A stretch of 64,000 nucleotides of DNA from Paraglaciecola sp. L3A3 (lineage in GTDB: Bacteria; Pseudomonadota; Gammaproteobacteria; Enterobacterales; Alteromonadaceae). Made by a program: the position numbers and the translations under genes. Of the stretch, positions 46,339 through 57,870 are shown one piece after another. Position 1 is the stretch's first letter. Every line of letters begins with the position of its first letter. Location: NCBI RefSeq assembly GCF_009796765.1, contig NZ_CP047023.1, positions 2,215,501 through 2,279,500 on the forward strand. Direction: 5' to 3'. The notes under the pieces were generated by a model. The model worked only from the letters and a program-made list of their open reading frames with translations. It searched no databases and was not told the DNA's origin.

Positions 46339-49056
46339 ATGACTGATCACGCCGAAGAAATTCTTCCTATTAATATAGAAGAAGAACTAAAAAACTCTTA
46401 TCTCGATTATGCGATGAGCGTTATTGTTGGCAGGGCGCTGCCTGATGTACGGGATGGCTTAAAACCGGTACATCGCCGCGTTTTATTCGCCATGAACGAA
46501 TTAAAAAATGATTTTAATAAACCATACAAAAAATCTGCTCGTGTAGTGGGTGATGTAATTGGTAAATATCACCCTCATGGTGATTCTGCTGTATACGACA
46601 CTATTGTACGTATGGCGCAGCCATTTTCTCTTCGCTATATGTTAGTTGATGGTCAAGGTAACTTCGGTTCTGTTGACGGTGACTCTGCTGCTGCAATGCG
46701 TTATACGGAAATCCGTATGGCGAAAATTTCTCATGAGCTGCTTGCTGATTTAGAAAAAGAGACCGTTAACTTTGTACCTAACTATGATGGTACCGAACAT
46801 ATCCCTGAAGTATTACCAACAAGAGTGCCCAATTTATTGGTGAATGGTTCTTCTGGTATCGCTGTGGGTATGGCCACCAATATTCCTCCTCATAATTTGA
46901 CTGAAGTGGTAAATGGTTGTATCGCACTGATTGACAATCCTCAGTTATCTATTGAAGAATTAATTGAATATATTCCTGGCCCTGATTTCCCTACTGCTGC
47001 TTTTATTAGTGGCCGTAAAGGAATAGAAGAAGCCTACCGTACTGGCCGTGGCAAAATTTACATGCGTGCCCGTGCTGAGATCGAGACTGAAGATAATGGC
47101 AAAGAAACTATTATCGTTCACGAGATCCCATATCAAGTTAACAAAGCTAGGCTAATTGAAAAAATAGCTGACCTTGTTAAAGAGAAAAAAATAGAAGGTA
47201 TTTCTGCATTACGTGATGAGTCTGATAAAGACGGTATGCGTATTGTTGTCGAAGTACGACGCAACGAATCAGCTGAAGTTGTGTTAAACCACCTATATTC
47301 ACAAACACAAATGCAAACTGTGTTTGGTATTAATATGGTGGCACTAGATAAAACTCAGCCTAAGATATTTAATTTATTAGATATTTTAAAAGCGTTTGTT
47401 TTACATAGACGTGAAGTGGTCACAAGACGGACTGTTTTCGAACTGAAAAAAGCCCGTGAACGTGCTCATATCCTTGAAGGTTTGGCTATTGCTTTAGTTA
47501 ATATCGATCCTATCATTGCGTTAATCAAAGCTTCTAAAAGCCCAGCTGACGCGAAAATTTCTTTAGTCGCTCAAGGCTGGTCTTTAGGTGATGTGGCTGA
47601 GATGTTGGAGCGTGCTGGCGATGATGCAGCAAGACCTGATTGGCTTGAACCACAATACGGTATTCGTGATGGTTTATACCATTTAACCGAGCAACAAGCC
47701 CAAGCTATCCTAGACCTACGTTTAAATAAATTGACGGGGTTAGAGCATGATAAAATACTATCAGAATACCGTGAATTACTTGAAATCATTGCTGAGCTAT
47801 TACACATTTTAGGTAGCCCAGAACGTTTAATGGAAGTGATCCGCGAAGAATTGGAAGCCGTACGTGATGAATATGGCGATGCGCGTCGTACAGAAATCAC
47901 TGCTGCATCACACGACATTGATATTGAAGATTTAATCGAAAGAGAAGAAGTGGTAGTGACTTTATCTCGTGAAGGTTATGTTAAATATCAAAAACTCAAC
48001 GACTATGAGTCTCAACGTCGTGGTGGTCGTGGTAAATCTGCCACTAAGATGAAAGATGAAGATTTCATCGAAAAGTTACTAGTAGCTAATACTCATGATC
48101 ACATTTTGTGTTTCTCTACACGTGGCCGTTTATATTGGTTAAAAGTGTATCAATTACCATTAGCTAGTCGAAATGCTCGTGGTCGTCCAATTGTGAATAT
48201 TCTTCCACTTGAAGAAAATGAACGAATTACTGCAATTTTACCTATTCAAGAATTTGAAGAAGGTAAATATGTATTGATGGCCACAGCTAACGGTACTGTG
48301 AAGAAAACGGCTTTAACCTCTTATTCACGTCCAAGAGCTAACGGTATTATTGCTGTCAACTTAAACGAGGGTGATGAATTAATTGGGGTTGATATTACTC
48401 ACGGCGAAAATGACATTATGTTGTTTTCCGACGCCGGTAAAGTGGTTAGATTTAACGAAAAACAACGAGATTCAGAAACGGGTAATGTAAAACTTGATCC
48501 TGAAACCGGAGAAGAGTTACTTGCCTTACGCCCAATGGGCCGTACTGCAACGGGTGTTCGTGGTATTCGTTTGCAAGAAGGCCAAAGAGTCGTATCGCTG
48601 ATTGTGCCTCAAGGTGATGGCGCTATCTTAACTGCAACCGAAAATGGTTTTGGTAAACGTACACCTGTTGCGGATTACCCAGCTAAGAGCCGAGCTACAC
48701 AAGGCGTTGTTTCAATTAAAGTGTCTGAACGAAATGGTAAAGTTGTCGGTGCGGTGCAAGTTAATGAAAGTGATGAAATCATGCTCATTAGTGATAAAGG
48801 TACATTGGTAAGAACTCGTGTTGAAGAAGTGTCAACCGTTGGCCGGAATACTCAAGGTGTGCGCTTAATTCGCACTATTGAAGGCGAACATGTTGTAGGC
48901 TTACAACGTATCGATGAAATAGAAGAGCTTGAAATAGCAGCTATTGAAGGTGACGCTGAAGGGGGGATAGTCGAAGGTGAAGTGCTTGCAGGTGAAAGCA
49001 ATGAAACTACAGATCCAAGCCCAAGTGATAACCTAGATACAAACGAAGACGAATAA
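46339..49056 (+). CDS. gyrA: DNA gyrase subunit A
   Basis: A 905-residue topoisomerase subunit. The N-terminal breakage-reunion domain has [14 protein letters not shown], the quinolone-resistance region [20 protein letters not shown] with Ser and Asp at the positions of E. coli S83 and D87 (susceptible type), and the catalytic Tyr in [12 protein letters not shown]. The C-terminal beta-pinwheel includes the GyrA box QRRGGRGK near residue 558. The tail is acidic, as usual. A strong terminator follows about 80 bases later. Confidence 0.98.
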   Translation: MTDHAEEILPINIEEELKNSYLDYAMSVIVGRALPDVRDGLKPVHRRVLFAMNELKNDFNKPYKKSARVVGDVIGKYHPHGDSAVYDTIVRMAQPFSLRYMLVDGQGNFGSVDGDSAAAMRYTEIRMAKISHELLADLEKETVNFVPNYDGTEHIPEVLPTRVPNLLVNGSSGIAVGMATNIPPHNLTEVVNGCIALIDNPQLSIEELIEYIPGPDFPTAAFISGRKGIEEAYRTGRGKIYMRARAEIETEDNGKETIIVHEIPYQVNKARLIEKIADLVKEKKIEGISALRDESDKDGMRIVVEVRRNESAEVVLNHLYSQTQMQTVFGINMVALDKTQPKIFNLLDILKAFVLHRREVVTRRTVFELKKARERAHILEGLAIALVNIDPIIALIKASKSPADAKISLVAQGWSLGDVAEMLERAGDDAARPDWLEPQYGIRDGLYHLTEQQAQAILDLRLNKLTGLEHDKILSEYRELLEIIAELLHILGSPERLMEVIREELEAVRDEYGDARRTEITAASHDIDIEDLIEREEVVVTLSREGYVKYQKLNDYESQRRGGRGKSATKMKDEDFIEKLLVANTHDHILCFSTRGRLYWLKVYQLPLASRNARGRPIVNILPLEENERITAILPIQEFEEGKYVLMATANGTVKKTALTSYSRPRANGIIAVNLNEGDELIGVDITHGENDIMLFSDAGKVVRFNEKQRDSETGNVKLDPETGEELLALRPMGRTATGVRGIRLQEGQRVVSLIVPQGDGAILTATENGFGKRTPVADYPAKSRATQGVVSIKVSERNGKVVGAVQVNESDEIMLISDKGTLVRTRVEEVSTVGRNTQGVRLIRTIEGEHVVGLQRIDEIEELEIAAIEGDAEGGIVEGEVLAGESNETTDPSPSDNLDTNEDE

Positions 49057-49135
49057 GAGAGTCATATTTTTTCTATCGAAAAGTATGGAAACTAGATAAA
49101 TTCTAGTTCTTAATATTCAGTAAGTTGTTCTAACA

Positions 49136-49169
49136 AACGAGTGGCCTTTGCCGCTCGTTTTTTTTTATA
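49136..49169 (+). terminator. Intrinsic terminator after gyrA
   Basis: AACGAGTGG, loop, CCGCTCGTT (one G-T pair), then a long T run. The serC start codon lies only about 25 bases past the T run, so serC is transcribed either by read-through or from a promoter overlapping this site. Confidence 0.9.
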
Positions 49170-49192
49170 AGATATTTTTTGTGAGAGAGAAA

Positions 49193-50278
49193 GTGTCAGA
49201 AATTTATAATTTTTGTGCTGGTCCAGCTATGTTACCAGCCGCAGTCATGCAAAAAGCCCAAGCAGAGTTTATCAATTGGCAGGAAACCGGGCGTTCTGTA
49301 ATGGAACTAAGTCATCGTAGTAAGGAATATATTGCTTTGGCTAAAGAAGCCGAACAAGATCTCCGTGACTTGTTATCTATCCCAGATAACTACAAAGTAT
49401 TATTTGCTCAAGGTGGTGGACGAGGACAGTTTTCTGCGGTACCTATGAACTTACATGGAAGAGGCAAGTCAGCCGATTTTTTATTAACTGGTTCATGGTC
49501 AAAAGGTGCTCAACAGGAAGCAGAAAAGTTCTTGTCAGCAAATATAGTCTCTGAGGTAGTGACAAAAGACGGATTAACAGCGGTACCTAAAATCAGCGCT
49601 GATATGATGGGGGCAGACAGCGCCTATTTCCATTATTGTTCCAACGAAACTGTAGATGGTATTGAAATAGACGAAGTGCCTGACTGTGGAGATTTACCTT
49701 TGGTGGCCGATATGTCTTCAAATATTTTGTCAAAACCTATAGATGTGTCTAAATTTGGGGTTATCTATGCCGGTGCACAAAAGAATATTGGTCCTTCGGG
49801 GTTAGCTGTGGTGATTGTCAGAGATGATTTATTAGACTTTGCAATGCCAGAAACTCCTACATTTTTACATTATCAAACAATGGATAAGTTTGATTCTATG
49901 TACAATACCCCACCTACCTACTCATGGTATTTAGCTGGTTTGGTTTTTAAATGGTTAAAAGAGCAGGGCGGTCTGACGGCTATTGCTAAAATAAATGCGC
50001 AAAAAGCAGCATTATTATATGGATGTATTGATGACACCCCTTTTTATTCCAATAAAGTGCACCCCGATTTTCGTTCGAAAATGAATGTCACCTTTCATTT
50101 ACCTTCAACTGAACTTGATGCTGCCTTTTTAACAGAAGCAGAAGAGTTCGGTTTAAAAGCGCTGAAAGGCCATCGAATTGTCGGTGGCATGCGTGCCAGT
50201 ATTTATAATGCAATGCCTTTAGAAGGAGTCATTGCGCTAACTGATTTCATGCGAGACTTCGCTAGGAGAAATAGCTAA
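49193..50278 (+). CDS. serC: Phosphoserine aminotransferase
   Basis: A PLP enzyme of about 361 residues that makes 3-phosphoserine for serine and also acts in pyridoxal phosphate synthesis. From the GTG at 49193 it begins [18 protein letters not shown], matching the family; the in-frame TTG at 49148 lies inside the terminator stem and is rejected. GAGAGAG precedes the GTG. The PLP lysine is in [16 protein letters not shown] near residue 195, and the C-terminus has the [12 protein letters not shown] segment. It abuts aroA with a one-base overlap. Confidence 0.96.
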   Translation: MSEIYNFCAGPAMLPAAVMQKAQAEFINWQETGRSVMELSHRSKEYIALAKEAEQDLRDLLSIPDNYKVLFAQGGGRGQFSAVPMNLHGRGKSADFLLTGSWSKGAQQEAEKFLSANIVSEVVTKDGLTAVPKISADMMGADSAYFHYCSNETVDGIEIDEVPDCGDLPLVADMSSNILSKPIDVSKFGVIYAGAQKNIGPSGLAVVIVRDDLLDFAMPETPTFLHYQTMDKFDSMYNTPPTYSWYLAGLVFKWLKEQGGLTAIAKINAQKAALLYGCIDDTPFYSNKVHPDFRSKMNVTFHLPSTELDAAFLTEAEEFGLKALKGHRIVGGMRASIYNAMPLEGVIALTDFMRDFARRNS

Positions 50279-51558
50279 TGGAACAATTATTACTTTCACC
50301 AATTCAAAAGGTTGAAGGGACAGTGAATGTACCTGGTTCAAAAAGTTTATCTAACCGAGCTCTTTTATTAGCGGCATTGGCTGCAGGTGAAACACATCTT
50401 ACCAATTTACTCGATAGTGAAGATATTCACCATATGCTTAATGCGTTAACCAAGTTAGGTATCCAGTATAAATTATCTAAATGTAAAACCGAATGTTGGG
50501 TAACGGGTAATGCCGGAGTATTTTCAGTAGCTGATCCTGTCACTTTATTTTTAGGTAATGCCGGAACTGCTATGCGCCCATTATGTGCTGCTTTAGCCTG
50601 TAGTCATGGTGAATTTGAATTAACAGGTGAACCGCGGATGGAAGAAAGACCCATAGGGGCTTTAGTTGATTCTTTACGCCAAGCTGGCGCTGAAATTGAG
50701 TATTTAAAAACAGAAGGTTATCCCCCTTTATCAATTCAAGGCCAAGTTTTAGCAGGTGGAGAAATAACTGTAGATGGCAGTGTGTCTAGCCAGTTTTTGA
50801 CCGCACTACTAATGAGTGCGCCTCTATTTGTTGCAGATACCTCTATTACAATCAGTGGTGAGTTGGTTTCAAAACCTTATATTGATATTACTTTAGATAC
50901 GATCGCTAAATTTGGGATTCACATTGAGAACCAAAATTATCAAAAGTTTGTAGTGAAAGGTAATCAACAGTATCAAGCACCTGGTCACTTTATGGTTGAA
51001 GGTGATGCTTCTTCAGCCTCTTACTTTTTAGCTGCCGGGGCTATTAAAGGTGGCACTGTGCGGGTAACAGGTATTGGTAAAAACAGCATTCAAGGTGATA
51101 TTCGTTTTGCTGAAGTGCTAGAAAAAATGGGAGCCAAGATTAATTGGCAAGATACCTATATCGAAGTGCAAGGTGCACCACTTAAAGCGGTAGACCTAGA
51201 CTTAAATCATATTCCTGATGCAGCCATGACAATAGCCACCACAGCACTATTCGCCGAAGGTACGACTACTATACGTAATATCTACAATTGGCGAGTAAAA
51301 GAAACTGATCGTTTGGCAGCTATGAGTACTGAACTAAGAAAAGTGGGTGCTACAGTGGTTGAAGGTGAAGATTTTATCAGCGTTACCCCCACTAAAGATT
51401 TAATTCATGCTGAAATAGATACTTATAACGATCATCGTGTGGCTATGTGTTTTTCTTTAGTCGCATTAAGTGATACTCCAGTGACAATTAATGACCCGGC
51501 TTGTACCGCAAAAACATTCCCCGATTATTTCCAAAGGTTTGCGACAATTTGTCAGTAA
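50278..51558 (+). CDS. aroA: EPSP synthase (3-phosphoshikimate 1-carboxyvinyltransferase)
   Basis: A 426-residue enzyme of aromatic amino-acid synthesis. Motifs: [20 protein letters not shown] near residue 16, [16 protein letters not shown] near 92-107 (class I, glyphosate-sensitive type), [18 protein letters not shown] near 119 and the catalytic [11 protein letters not shown] near 339. The serC-aroA pairing is common in gammaproteobacteria, and the 1-base overlap suggests translational coupling. Confidence 0.97.
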   Translation: MEQLLLSPIQKVEGTVNVPGSKSLSNRALLLAALAAGETHLTNLLDSEDIHHMLNALTKLGIQYKLSKCKTECWVTGNAGVFSVADPVTLFLGNAGTAMRPLCAALACSHGEFELTGEPRMEERPIGALVDSLRQAGAEIEYLKTEGYPPLSIQGQVLAGGEITVDGSVSSQFLTALLMSAPLFVADTSITISGELVSKPYIDITLDTIAKFGIHIENQNYQKFVVKGNQQYQAPGHFMVEGDASSASYFLAAGAIKGGTVRVTGIGKNSIQGDIRFAEVLEKMGAKINWQDTYIEVQGAPLKAVDLDLNHIPDAAMTIATTALFAEGTTTIRNIYNWRVKETDRLAAMSTELRKVGATVVEGEDFISVTPTKDLIHAEIDTYNDHRVAMCFSLVALSDTPVTINDPACTAKTFPDYFQRFATICQ

Positions 51559-51567
51559 ATTTAAATA

Positions 51568-51590
51568 GGGGGCTTTAGTGCTCCCTTTAT
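51568..51590 (+). terminator. Possible weak terminator after aroA
   Basis: GGGGGC (51568-51573) pairs with GCTCCC (51580-51585), one G-T pair, followed by TTTAT. Some read-through into cmk is likely. Confidence 0.5.
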
Positions 51591-51697
51591 TGTCTGATAT
51601 TAAATATTAAGGTTAATAAATTGTAACCTAAGTGTCATTGCTTATCTTGGATCTATGCGTATAATTGCGCCCGATTTTCATTAGCTCAGGAGAGCGC

Positions 51698-52384
51698 ATG
51701 TACACAGAACCTGTCATCACAATCGATGGACCAAGCGGCGCAGGTAAAGGAACCGCGAGTACTTTATTAGCAAAAAGACTCGGTTGGCACTTTTTAGACA
51801 GCGGTAGTATATACCGTGTTTTAGCCATCGCCTCTATCCATCACCAAATCCCAGTAGAAGATGAGGGGGGCTTGTTACCTCTTGCAGCAGGGTTAGATGT
51901 TCACTTTGAAACAACAGAAAATGGTGTGAAAGTAGTTTTAGAAGGTGAAGATGTAAGCGATATTATACGCACTGAAGAAGTAGGCTCGGTAGCTTCTCAG
52001 ATTGCTTCTTTACCTAGAATTCGCGAAGCGTTATTAAGAAGACAAAGAGGATTTAAACAATCCCCAGGTTTAGTGGCTGATGGCCGAGACATGGGTACAG
52101 TTGTTTTTCCTGAAGCCCAAGCTAAGATATTCTTAACGGCCAGCGCAGAAGAACGTGCAGATAGACGTTTTAAGCAGTTGAAAGATAAAGGCCATGATGT
52201 TAGTATGCGCCGCCTTTTAGCAGACATAAAAGCCCGCGATGAGCGAGATGCAAATCGAACTGTTGCTCCTTTAATACCTGCGAAAGATGCATTTGTGCTT
52301 GATTCAACCTCGTTGAATATAGAGCAAGTGCTTGAAAAGATTGAGTTATTTGTCGAAGGGAAATTAACTAAAATTTCAGCCTAG
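51698..52384 (+). CDS. cmk: Cytidylate kinase
   Basis: A 228-residue kinase that phosphorylates CMP and dCMP. The P-loop is [19 protein letters not shown] near residues 7-25, [20 protein letters not shown] follows, and [15 protein letters not shown] lies near 124. The ATG at 51698 is chosen because AGGAG (51688-51692) lies 5 bases before it; an in-frame TTG at 51665 has no such site. rpsA follows, the conserved cmk-rpsA order. Confidence 0.95.
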   Translation: MYTEPVITIDGPSGAGKGTASTLLAKRLGWHFLDSGSIYRVLAIASIHHQIPVEDEGGLLPLAAGLDVHFETTENGVKVVLEGEDVSDIIRTEEVGSVASQIASLPRIREALLRRQRGFKQSPGLVADGRDMGTVVFPEAQAKIFLTASAEERADRRFKQLKDKGHDVSMRRLLADIKARDERDANRTVAPLIPAKDAFVLDSTSLNIEQVLEKIELFVEGKLTKISA

Positions 52385-52497
52385 GCAAATTTATATAATG
52401 TAAAACTACACCAAGTTATGGATGATTTGGTCATGAATAACAACCCCACGCTCACTGGATTGTAACGTGGATGTCAAAAAAGAAATTTATTAAACCT

Positions 52498-54168
52498 ATG
52501 ATTGAAAATTTTGCTGATCTATTTGAAGAAAGTTTAAAAGAACTTGAAACCCGTCCTGGCTCTATTGTTAAAGGTACTATCGTTTCTATCGATAAAGATA
52601 TAGTCCTTGTAGATGCTGGACTAAAATCTGAAAGTGCTATCCCTGTAGAACAATTTAAAAATGCTGATGGTGAACTTGAAGTTGCTGTTGGTGATACAAT
52701 TGATGTTGCATTGGATGCAGTTGAAGATGGCTTCGGTGAGACAATCTTATCTCGCGAAAAAGCGAAACGTCACGAAGCTTGGGTAGAATTAGAAAAAGCT
52801 TACACTGAAAAAGAAACGATCATTGGTGTGATCAACGGTAAAGTTAAAGGTGGCTTTACGGTTGAAGTGAACACAGTTCGTGCTTTCTTACCTGGTTCAT
52901 TGGTTGACGTACGTCCAGTTCGTGATACTGCTCACCTTGAAGGTAAAGAATTAGAATTTAAAGTTATCAAACTTGATGCTAAACGTAATAACGTTGTTGT
53001 TTCTCGTCGTGCTGTTATCGAAGCTGAAAGCAGTGCAGAACGTGATACATTACTTGCTAACCTTGAAGAAGGTCATGAAGTTAAAGGTATCGTTAAGAAC
53101 CTTACTGATTACGGTGCGTTTGTTGACTTAGGTGGCGTAGATGGTCTTCTACACATCACAGATATGGCTTGGAAACGTGTTAAACACCCAAGTGAAATTG
53201 TTAATGTTGGCGACGAAATCAACGTTAAAGTATTAAAATTTGACAAAGAAAAATCACGTGTTTCTCTTGGTATGAAACAAATGGGCAACGATCCTTGGCA
53301 AGAAATTGCAAACCGTTACCCTGAAGGCGCTAAATTAAGCGGTGCTGTAACTAACCTTACTGACTACGGTTGTTTCGTAGAAATCGAAGACGGTGTTGAA
53401 GGTCTAGTTCACGTTTCAGAAATGGATTGGACTAACAAAAACATTCACCCATCTAAAGTGGTTAACCTTGGTGATGTTTGTGAAGTTATGGTTCTTGAAA
53501 TTGACGAAGAACGTCGTCGTATTTCTCTTGGCCTTAAACAATGTATTCCTAACCCTTGGGAAGAGTTCGCTAAAGCACAAAGCAAAGGTGACAAAGTTTC
53601 TGGTAAGATCAAATCTATCACTGACTTCGGTATCTTTATCGGTCTTGATGGCGGCATAGACGGTCTTGTTCACTTGTCTGATATTTCTTGGAATAAGACA
53701 GGCGAAGAAGCTGTTCGTGACTTTAAGAAAGGTGATGAAATCTCTGCTGTTGTCCTACAGGTTGACCCTGAGCGCGAGCGTATTTCTCTTGGCGTTAAAC
53801 AAATTGAAGAAGACCCTTTCAATCAGTACATCACTGATACTAAGAAAGGCACAATTGTTGTTGGTACAATCACAGCCGTTGATGCTAAAGGTGTAACTGT
53901 TAAACTTGCTGATGAAGTTGAAGGTTATATCCGTGTAGCTGATTTAGCTCGTGAACGTATTGAAGATGCAACTGAAGTAGCAACTGTTGATTCTGAAATC
54001 GAAGCCAAATTTATGGGCGTTGATCGTAAGAACCGCGTTGTTAACTTATCTGTTAAAGCGAAAGACCAAGCAGATGAAAAAGAAGCGTTAGATAAAGTAA
54101 ATCAACAAGAAGAAGTTGGTTTCAGTAACGCTTTCGCTGATGCATTTAAAGCAGCTAAAAACGACTAA
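52498..54168 (+). CDS. rpsA: 30S ribosomal protein S1
   Basis: A 556-residue protein from the chosen ATG, close to E. coli S1 (557), with six S1 RNA-binding repeats that help recruit mRNA. From 52498 it begins [20 protein letters not shown], as S1 proteins do; an ATG at 52471 would add nine unusual residues (SKKKFIKP). Neither has a strong Shine-Dalgarno site, typical for this autoregulated gene. Repeats recur as [40 protein letters not shown] and [20 protein letters not shown]. Codon use changes to a strongly expressed style, with many GGT, GTT and CGT codons. Confidence 0.97.
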   Translation: MIENFADLFEESLKELETRPGSIVKGTIVSIDKDIVLVDAGLKSESAIPVEQFKNADGELEVAVGDTIDVALDAVEDGFGETILSREKAKRHEAWVELEKAYTEKETIIGVINGKVKGGFTVEVNTVRAFLPGSLVDVRPVRDTAHLEGKELEFKVIKLDAKRNNVVVSRRAVIEAESSAERDTLLANLEEGHEVKGIVKNLTDYGAFVDLGGVDGLLHITDMAWKRVKHPSEIVNVGDEINVKVLKFDKEKSRVSLGMKQMGNDPWQEIANRYPEGAKLSGAVTNLTDYGCFVEIEDGVEGLVHVSEMDWTNKNIHPSKVVNLGDVCEVMVLEIDEERRRISLGLKQCIPNPWEEFAKAQSKGDKVSGKIKSITDFGIFIGLDGGIDGLVHLSDISWNKTGEEAVRDFKKGDEISAVVLQVDPERERISLGVKQIEEDPFNQYITDTKKGTIVVGTITAVDAKGVTVKLADEVEGYIRVADLARERIEDATEVATVDSEIEAKFMGVDRKNRVVNLSVKAKDQADEKEALDKVNQQEEVGFSNAFADAFKAAKND

Positions 54169-54282
54169 TAAAAACAGTGGCAAACGTGTTAGTTATTTTT
54201 TAAAACATTATTAGTTTTGACAAATACGCTAACGCGTTTATTATCGGTATTAATAGCTTTTTGATTAATTGGGGGTTTGTAA

Positions 54283-54573
54283 ATGACAAAGTCAGAACTT
54301 ATTGAAAGACTAGCCGATAAAGCACGTCAAGTACCTGCTAAAGATGTTGAGTCTGCGATAAAAGAAATGTTAGAACAAATGGCGCAAACCTTACAAAAAG
54401 GTGAGCGGATTGAAATCAGAGGTTTCGGTAGTTTTTCTCTACATTATCGTGCTCCACGTGTTGGGCGTAATCCTAAAACGGGCGAAACAGTGAAATTGGA
54501 AGGTAAATACGTTCCTCACTTTAAACCTGGCAAAGAATTACGTGAGCGGGTCAACGAAAGCTTAGCTAATTGA
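54283..54573 (+). CDS. ihfB: Integration host factor, beta subunit
   Basis: A 96-residue DNA-bending protein of the HU/IHF family. [20 protein letters not shown] at the N-terminus and the beta-arm [20 protein letters not shown] then [20 protein letters not shown] are clear. It pairs with IhfA, not in this window. It follows rpsA, as in E. coli, and is followed by a strong terminator. Confidence 0.97.
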   Translation: MTKSELIERLADKARQVPAKDVESAIKEMLEQMAQTLQKGERIEIRGFGSFSLHYRAPRVGRNPKTGETVKLEGKYVPHFKPGKELRERVNESLAN

Positions 54574-54590
54574 TTTTTATAAATAATTTA

Positions 54591-54621
54591 AAAACGGCAC
54601 TCCAATTCGAGTGCCGTTTTT
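54591..54621. terminator. Intrinsic terminator after ihfB
   Basis: AAAACGGCACTC, loop CAATTC, GAGTGCCGTTTTT: a 12-base-pair stem with a T run, 18 bases past the ihfB stop. Confidence 0.92.
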
Positions 54622-54725
54622 GTTACAGTAGCAATATAATCTATTCAAACCTGTTTTTTGTAGCTTAAATACGATACAAAAACTACAATTCCATTGAACA
54701 AATAACACTAATTAGGAGAGCTGGG

Positions 54726-55004
54726 TTGAAAGTCAAAGGTTTAATACTGCTTATCTTTATTCTGCTGGTGTTAGTTATTGCGGGTTTTGTTGGTTCACAA
54801 AATGGTCATTTAGTTTCAGTTAATTATTTAATTAATGATTTTTCTAGCCAAGTGAAAATGTCATTTGTCCTAGGGATAACGTTTATTTTAGGTTTTAGTG
54901 TTTGTTTCATTTTAAGTACGGTTTATGTGTTCCGTCTAAAATGGCGGATCACAAGCCTAGAAAGAAAAAATAAAAAACTCTCACAGGTATCACATAGTCA
55001 ATAA
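54726..55004 (+). CDS. lapA: Lipopolysaccharide assembly protein LapA
   Basis: A 92-residue inner-membrane protein (DUF1049) with two hydrophobic segments (about residues 3-22 and 43-66) and a basic C-terminal helix. LapA works with LapB in control of LPS synthesis. VKGLILLIFILLVLVIAGFV and GSQNGHLVSVNYLI fit the family. The start is TTG, with AGGAG upstream; no ATG is available. The stop overlaps the lapB start by one base. Confidence 0.9.
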   Translation: MKVKGLILLIFILLVLVIAGFVGSQNGHLVSVNYLINDFSSQVKMSFVLGITFILGFSVCFILSTVYVFRLKWRITSLERKNKKLSQVSHSQ

Positions 55005-56173
55005 TGCTAGAACTTCTCTTTTTATTACTTCCTGTTGCAGCCTGGTATGGTTGGGTAATGGGTCGAAACAGTGTTCGCCAAGCTCAGCGTAAACAATCTA
55101 GTATTTTAGCTAAACATTATTATCGTGGACTTAATTTTCTCTTATCTGATGAGCCTGATAAGGCAGTTGATACATTAATTAAAATGATTGATCTGGATAG
55201 TGACACGGTAGAAACCCATATTGCAATGGGAAAGTTTTTCCGTCATAGAGGCGAATTGGACAGAGCTATCAGGGTCCATCAAAATTTAGTCAGTAAAGAA
55301 GAAATATCCGCATCTTTACGTGAAACTGCTTTATATGAGTTAGGCAGAGATTATATTTTAGCTGGTTTTTTAGAGCGGGCTGAAAATGCATTTTTACAAT
55401 TAATGAATAGCCAAAAACATTTTCTTAATGCACAAATTCAATTATTTAATATTTATCAATCCACTAAAGATTGGCCTAAAGCAATAGAATTAGCTGAGCA
55501 AATGATGGGTGCTGGCGGAGATAGTGAAGAACTATGCGCTCGAGTCGCCCATTTTTATTGTGAACAGGCATCTATAGAAATCAGAAATAATCAATTTGAG
55601 ATAGCAGAATCAAACCTTAATAAGGCGATTCAGGCTGATGATAATGCAGTACGGCCATGGTTAATGTTAGGTCAAATGGCCATGAAACAAGAATATTATT
55701 CTGCTGCAATTGAGCATTTAGAACAGGTTCCGGTACGAGATATTAACTGGTTAAGTGAAGCCATTCCTTTGATCGCTGAGTGTTCAGAAAAATTAGATGA
55801 TGAGCAAAAGTTCACCCATATATTAGAAAGGTATTGGCAACACTGTGCCACAGCATATTTGGCAAAAGTTACCCAAATGGCTAAGAATGGTCAGAGTTCT
55901 GAAGCAGCTGAAGTCTTATTAGAACAATTGAAGAAACATCCCACTATGAAAGGTTTTAAAACCTTAATGGCTTTATATATAGATTTACAAGAACATGAAC
56001 AGTCTACAAATAGCCTAGTTTTACTTAAAGGTCTAGTAGAAGAACAAATTAAACAAAGACCAAAGTATAGATGTCATAGCTGTGGGTTTTCAGGTGGACA
56101 AATTCATTGGTTATGCCCTTCATGTAAAAAGTGGGGCACAGTTAAACCGATTAAAGGCCTAGACGGGGAATAA
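55004..56173 (+). CDS. lapB: Lipopolysaccharide assembly protein LapB (YciM)
   Basis: A 389-residue protein with an N-terminal membrane anchor (first 20 residues), TPR repeats over about 40-330, and a C-terminal rubredoxin-like metal site, C-H-S-C-G-F-S-G then C-P-S-C near 355-375. With FtsH it controls LpxC turnover and so LPS amounts. The lapA-lapB-pyrF order is the same as in E. coli. Translation is coupled to lapA. Confidence 0.94.
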   Translation: MLELLFLLLPVAAWYGWVMGRNSVRQAQRKQSSILAKHYYRGLNFLLSDEPDKAVDTLIKMIDLDSDTVETHIAMGKFFRHRGELDRAIRVHQNLVSKEEISASLRETALYELGRDYILAGFLERAENAFLQLMNSQKHFLNAQIQLFNIYQSTKDWPKAIELAEQMMGAGGDSEELCARVAHFYCEQASIEIRNNQFEIAESNLNKAIQADDNAVRPWLMLGQMAMKQEYYSAAIEHLEQVPVRDINWLSEAIPLIAECSEKLDDEQKFTHILERYWQHCATAYLAKVTQMAKNGQSSEAAEVLLEQLKKHPTMKGFKTLMALYIDLQEHEQSTNSLVLLKGLVEEQIKQRPKYRCHSCGFSGGQIHWLCPSCKKWGTVKPIKGLDGE

Positions 56174-56174
56174 A

Positions 56175-56873
56175 GTGCAAGATCCAAAAGTAGTGGTTGC
56201 GTTAGATTTTGATAATCAACAAAAAGCCAATTCGTTTATAGATAGGTTAAATCCCGAATTATGTCGCTTAAAAATTGGCAAAGAAATGTTTACTCATTTT
56301 GGTCCTAGCTTTGTAAAAGGCTTAGTCGATCAAAACTATGATGTGTTTTTAGATTTAAAATTTCATGATATTCCTAATACTGTAGCAAAAGCTTGCCAAG
56401 CTGCTGCTGACTTAGGTGTATGGATGGTCAATGTACATGCTTCAGGCGGGCCTAAGATGATGGAGCAGGCTAAACTAGCACTAGATAGTAATGGGTTAAC
56501 GACATCTCCATTGCTAATCGCTGTGACTGTCTTAACTAGCTTGGATCAGCAACAATTATCAGCTATTGGGATTAACTCCACACCAGAACAGCATGTACTA
56601 AGATTAGCTAAACTTACTAAACAAAGTGGCTTGGATGGTGTGGTCTGTTCAGCGCAGGAAGCCGAATTACTGAAACAAACTTTAGGAAAAGAATTTTTAT
56701 TAGTGACTCCGGGGATCCGCCCAGTAGGCACAGATGTTGGCGATCAAAAAAGAATTATGACTCCACAACAGGCTATGGCAGTGGGTGTTGATTATATGGT
56801 TATCGGTCGTCCAATTACTCAAGCGGCCGATCCCTTGGCAGCCCTAATAGATATTAACAATTCTATTCAATAA
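56175..56873 (+). CDS. pyrF: Orotidine 5'-phosphate decarboxylase
   Basis: A 232-residue TIM-barrel enzyme that makes [23 protein letters not shown] at the N-terminus, the catalytic [15 protein letters not shown] near residues 58-72, and the phosphate-binding TPGIRPVG and [14 protein letters not shown] near the end are all present. The start is GTG, 1 base after the lapB stop codon. Confidence 0.97.
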   Translation: MQDPKVVVALDFDNQQKANSFIDRLNPELCRLKIGKEMFTHFGPSFVKGLVDQNYDVFLDLKFHDIPNTVAKACQAAADLGVWMVNVHASGGPKMMEQAKLALDSNGLTTSPLLIAVTVLTSLDQQQLSAIGINSTPEQHVLRLAKLTKQSGLDGVVCSAQEAELLKQTLGKEFLLVTPGIRPVGTDVGDQKRIMTPQQAMAVGVDYMVIGRPITQAADPLAALIDINNSIQ

Positions 56874-56933
56874 TTCACGAATATAGCTTTTTAATGTGTG
56901 TTGAGTAGGTGTATATATAAATTTTTTTATATT

Positions 56934-57470
56934 TTACACCTGCTTTGTCGATTTATCCTCTAACAAATATTTCAATATATCCATTGTTGTCACTACTCCC
57001 TTTAAAATACCTTTTTCTGTAATGAATAATCTGTGTATGTCATTTTTTACAATTAATTCATAGGCATCATAAATATTTGCGTTACCATTTATTGAAAATA
57101 CCTTAGTAGTCATGATTGAGTTAACTGTACAATAATCGTTGGCTTTGTCTTGGATCCGTCTTATTTCGGATTCGTCCATATTGCCAGCAAATGGTCCACA
57201 GAATTGAGTGACTAATTTCTGAATTTCTTGTTCGCTAGGTTCATGGCTTTCAAAACGAATAATGTCTGATTGTGTCACTACACCAACTAGTTCATCGTCT
57301 GCTGCAATGACAGGTGCACCTGAAATATTATGCTTAATAAAAAATTTTGAAAGTCGGCGAATAGACCATCCCTCGTAAACAGTTAATACGCCATTAGACA
57401 TAATTTTTGAAATGTTAACTTGGTTAAGTGCTTGTTTAATGTCTTGGTTAATACATTTATCAATAATCAT
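56934..57470 (-). CDS. CBS-domain pair protein
   Basis: About 178 residues with two CBS domains: about 19-72 (ISKIMSNGVLTVYEGWSIRR, then DDELVGVVTQSDIIRF) and about 113-172 (VNSIMTTKVFSINGNANIYD, then KGVVTTMDILKYLL). A charged linker with DESEIRRIQDKAND lies between them. Paired CBS domains bind adenine nucleotides and sense energy or redox state. No partner domain is fused. GAGG lies 9 bases before the ATG at 57470; an ATG at 57485 has no such site. It appears to be a single-gene unit; function unknown. Confidence 0.8.
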   Translation of the reverse strand: MIIDKCINQDIKQALNQVNISKIMSNGVLTVYEGWSIRRLSKFFIKHNISGAPVIAADDELVGVVTQSDIIRFESHEPSEQEIQKLVTQFCGPFAGNMDESEIRRIQDKANDYCTVNSIMTTKVFSINGNANIYDAYELIVKNDIHRLFITEKGILKGVVTTMDILKYLLEDKSTKQV

Positions 57471-57572
57471 ATAATAGCGCCTCATGTTTCGTTGAAATCA
57501 AACGTTTCGATATGCCTAATTTCAGTGTAACGTAAAACTAAAGGGTGTAAAGGCGAACTAAATAACTTAGTT

Positions 57573-57804
57573 AACCTGAGTTCTGGATAAGAAGTATCGT
57601 CTAATCTGAATTTATCATTACAATTAAATAACTTCATAATATTCACCCAAATCACCTCACTTGGATGCTTACTCGGTGACGAAATTTTTCGTGTATAGCA
57701 AGGCGGATTGTCGTACGTAATAACGTGTTATTGCTAGACAATCCAACGCAGCTAGGCACAAAAAGAGCGTTATCGAGAGGTTCGGCTTATCCAGTATTCA
57801 GGTT
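57573..57804. mobile_element. MITE copy 2: AACCTGA terminal repeats with AGTT target duplication
   Basis: A 232-base non-coding element in the opposite orientation to the copy at 5513-5740. Its left end reads AACCTGAGTTCTGGATAAG and its right end, reverse-complemented, AACCTGAATACTGGATAAG. AGTT flanks it at 57569-57572 and 57805-57808. It shares GATAACGCTCTTTTTGTGCC and ACGACAATCCGCCTTGCTAT (reverse strand) with copy 1. It lies between a CBS-domain gene and ald. Confidence 0.85.
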
Positions 57805-57870
57805 AGTTATATGCTTAGGTTTAGCTGATTCTGGACTAGTTGTAGCAAGGCTATTAAAAACGCCTAACTA

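Noticed and set aside
46576..46630. Quinolone-resistance mutations in gyrA
   Set aside because: The Ser and Asp positions match the susceptible type.
49148..49192. Upstream TTG start for serC adding 15 residues
   Set aside because: It lies inside the gyrA terminator hairpin and adds residues not found in the family; GTG 49193 gives the usual N-terminus.
54182..54239. AAACGTGTTAG/CTAACGCGTTT long-range dyad between rpsA and ihfB considered as a terminator
   Set aside because: The loop is 36 bases and no T run follows; pairing may be chance.
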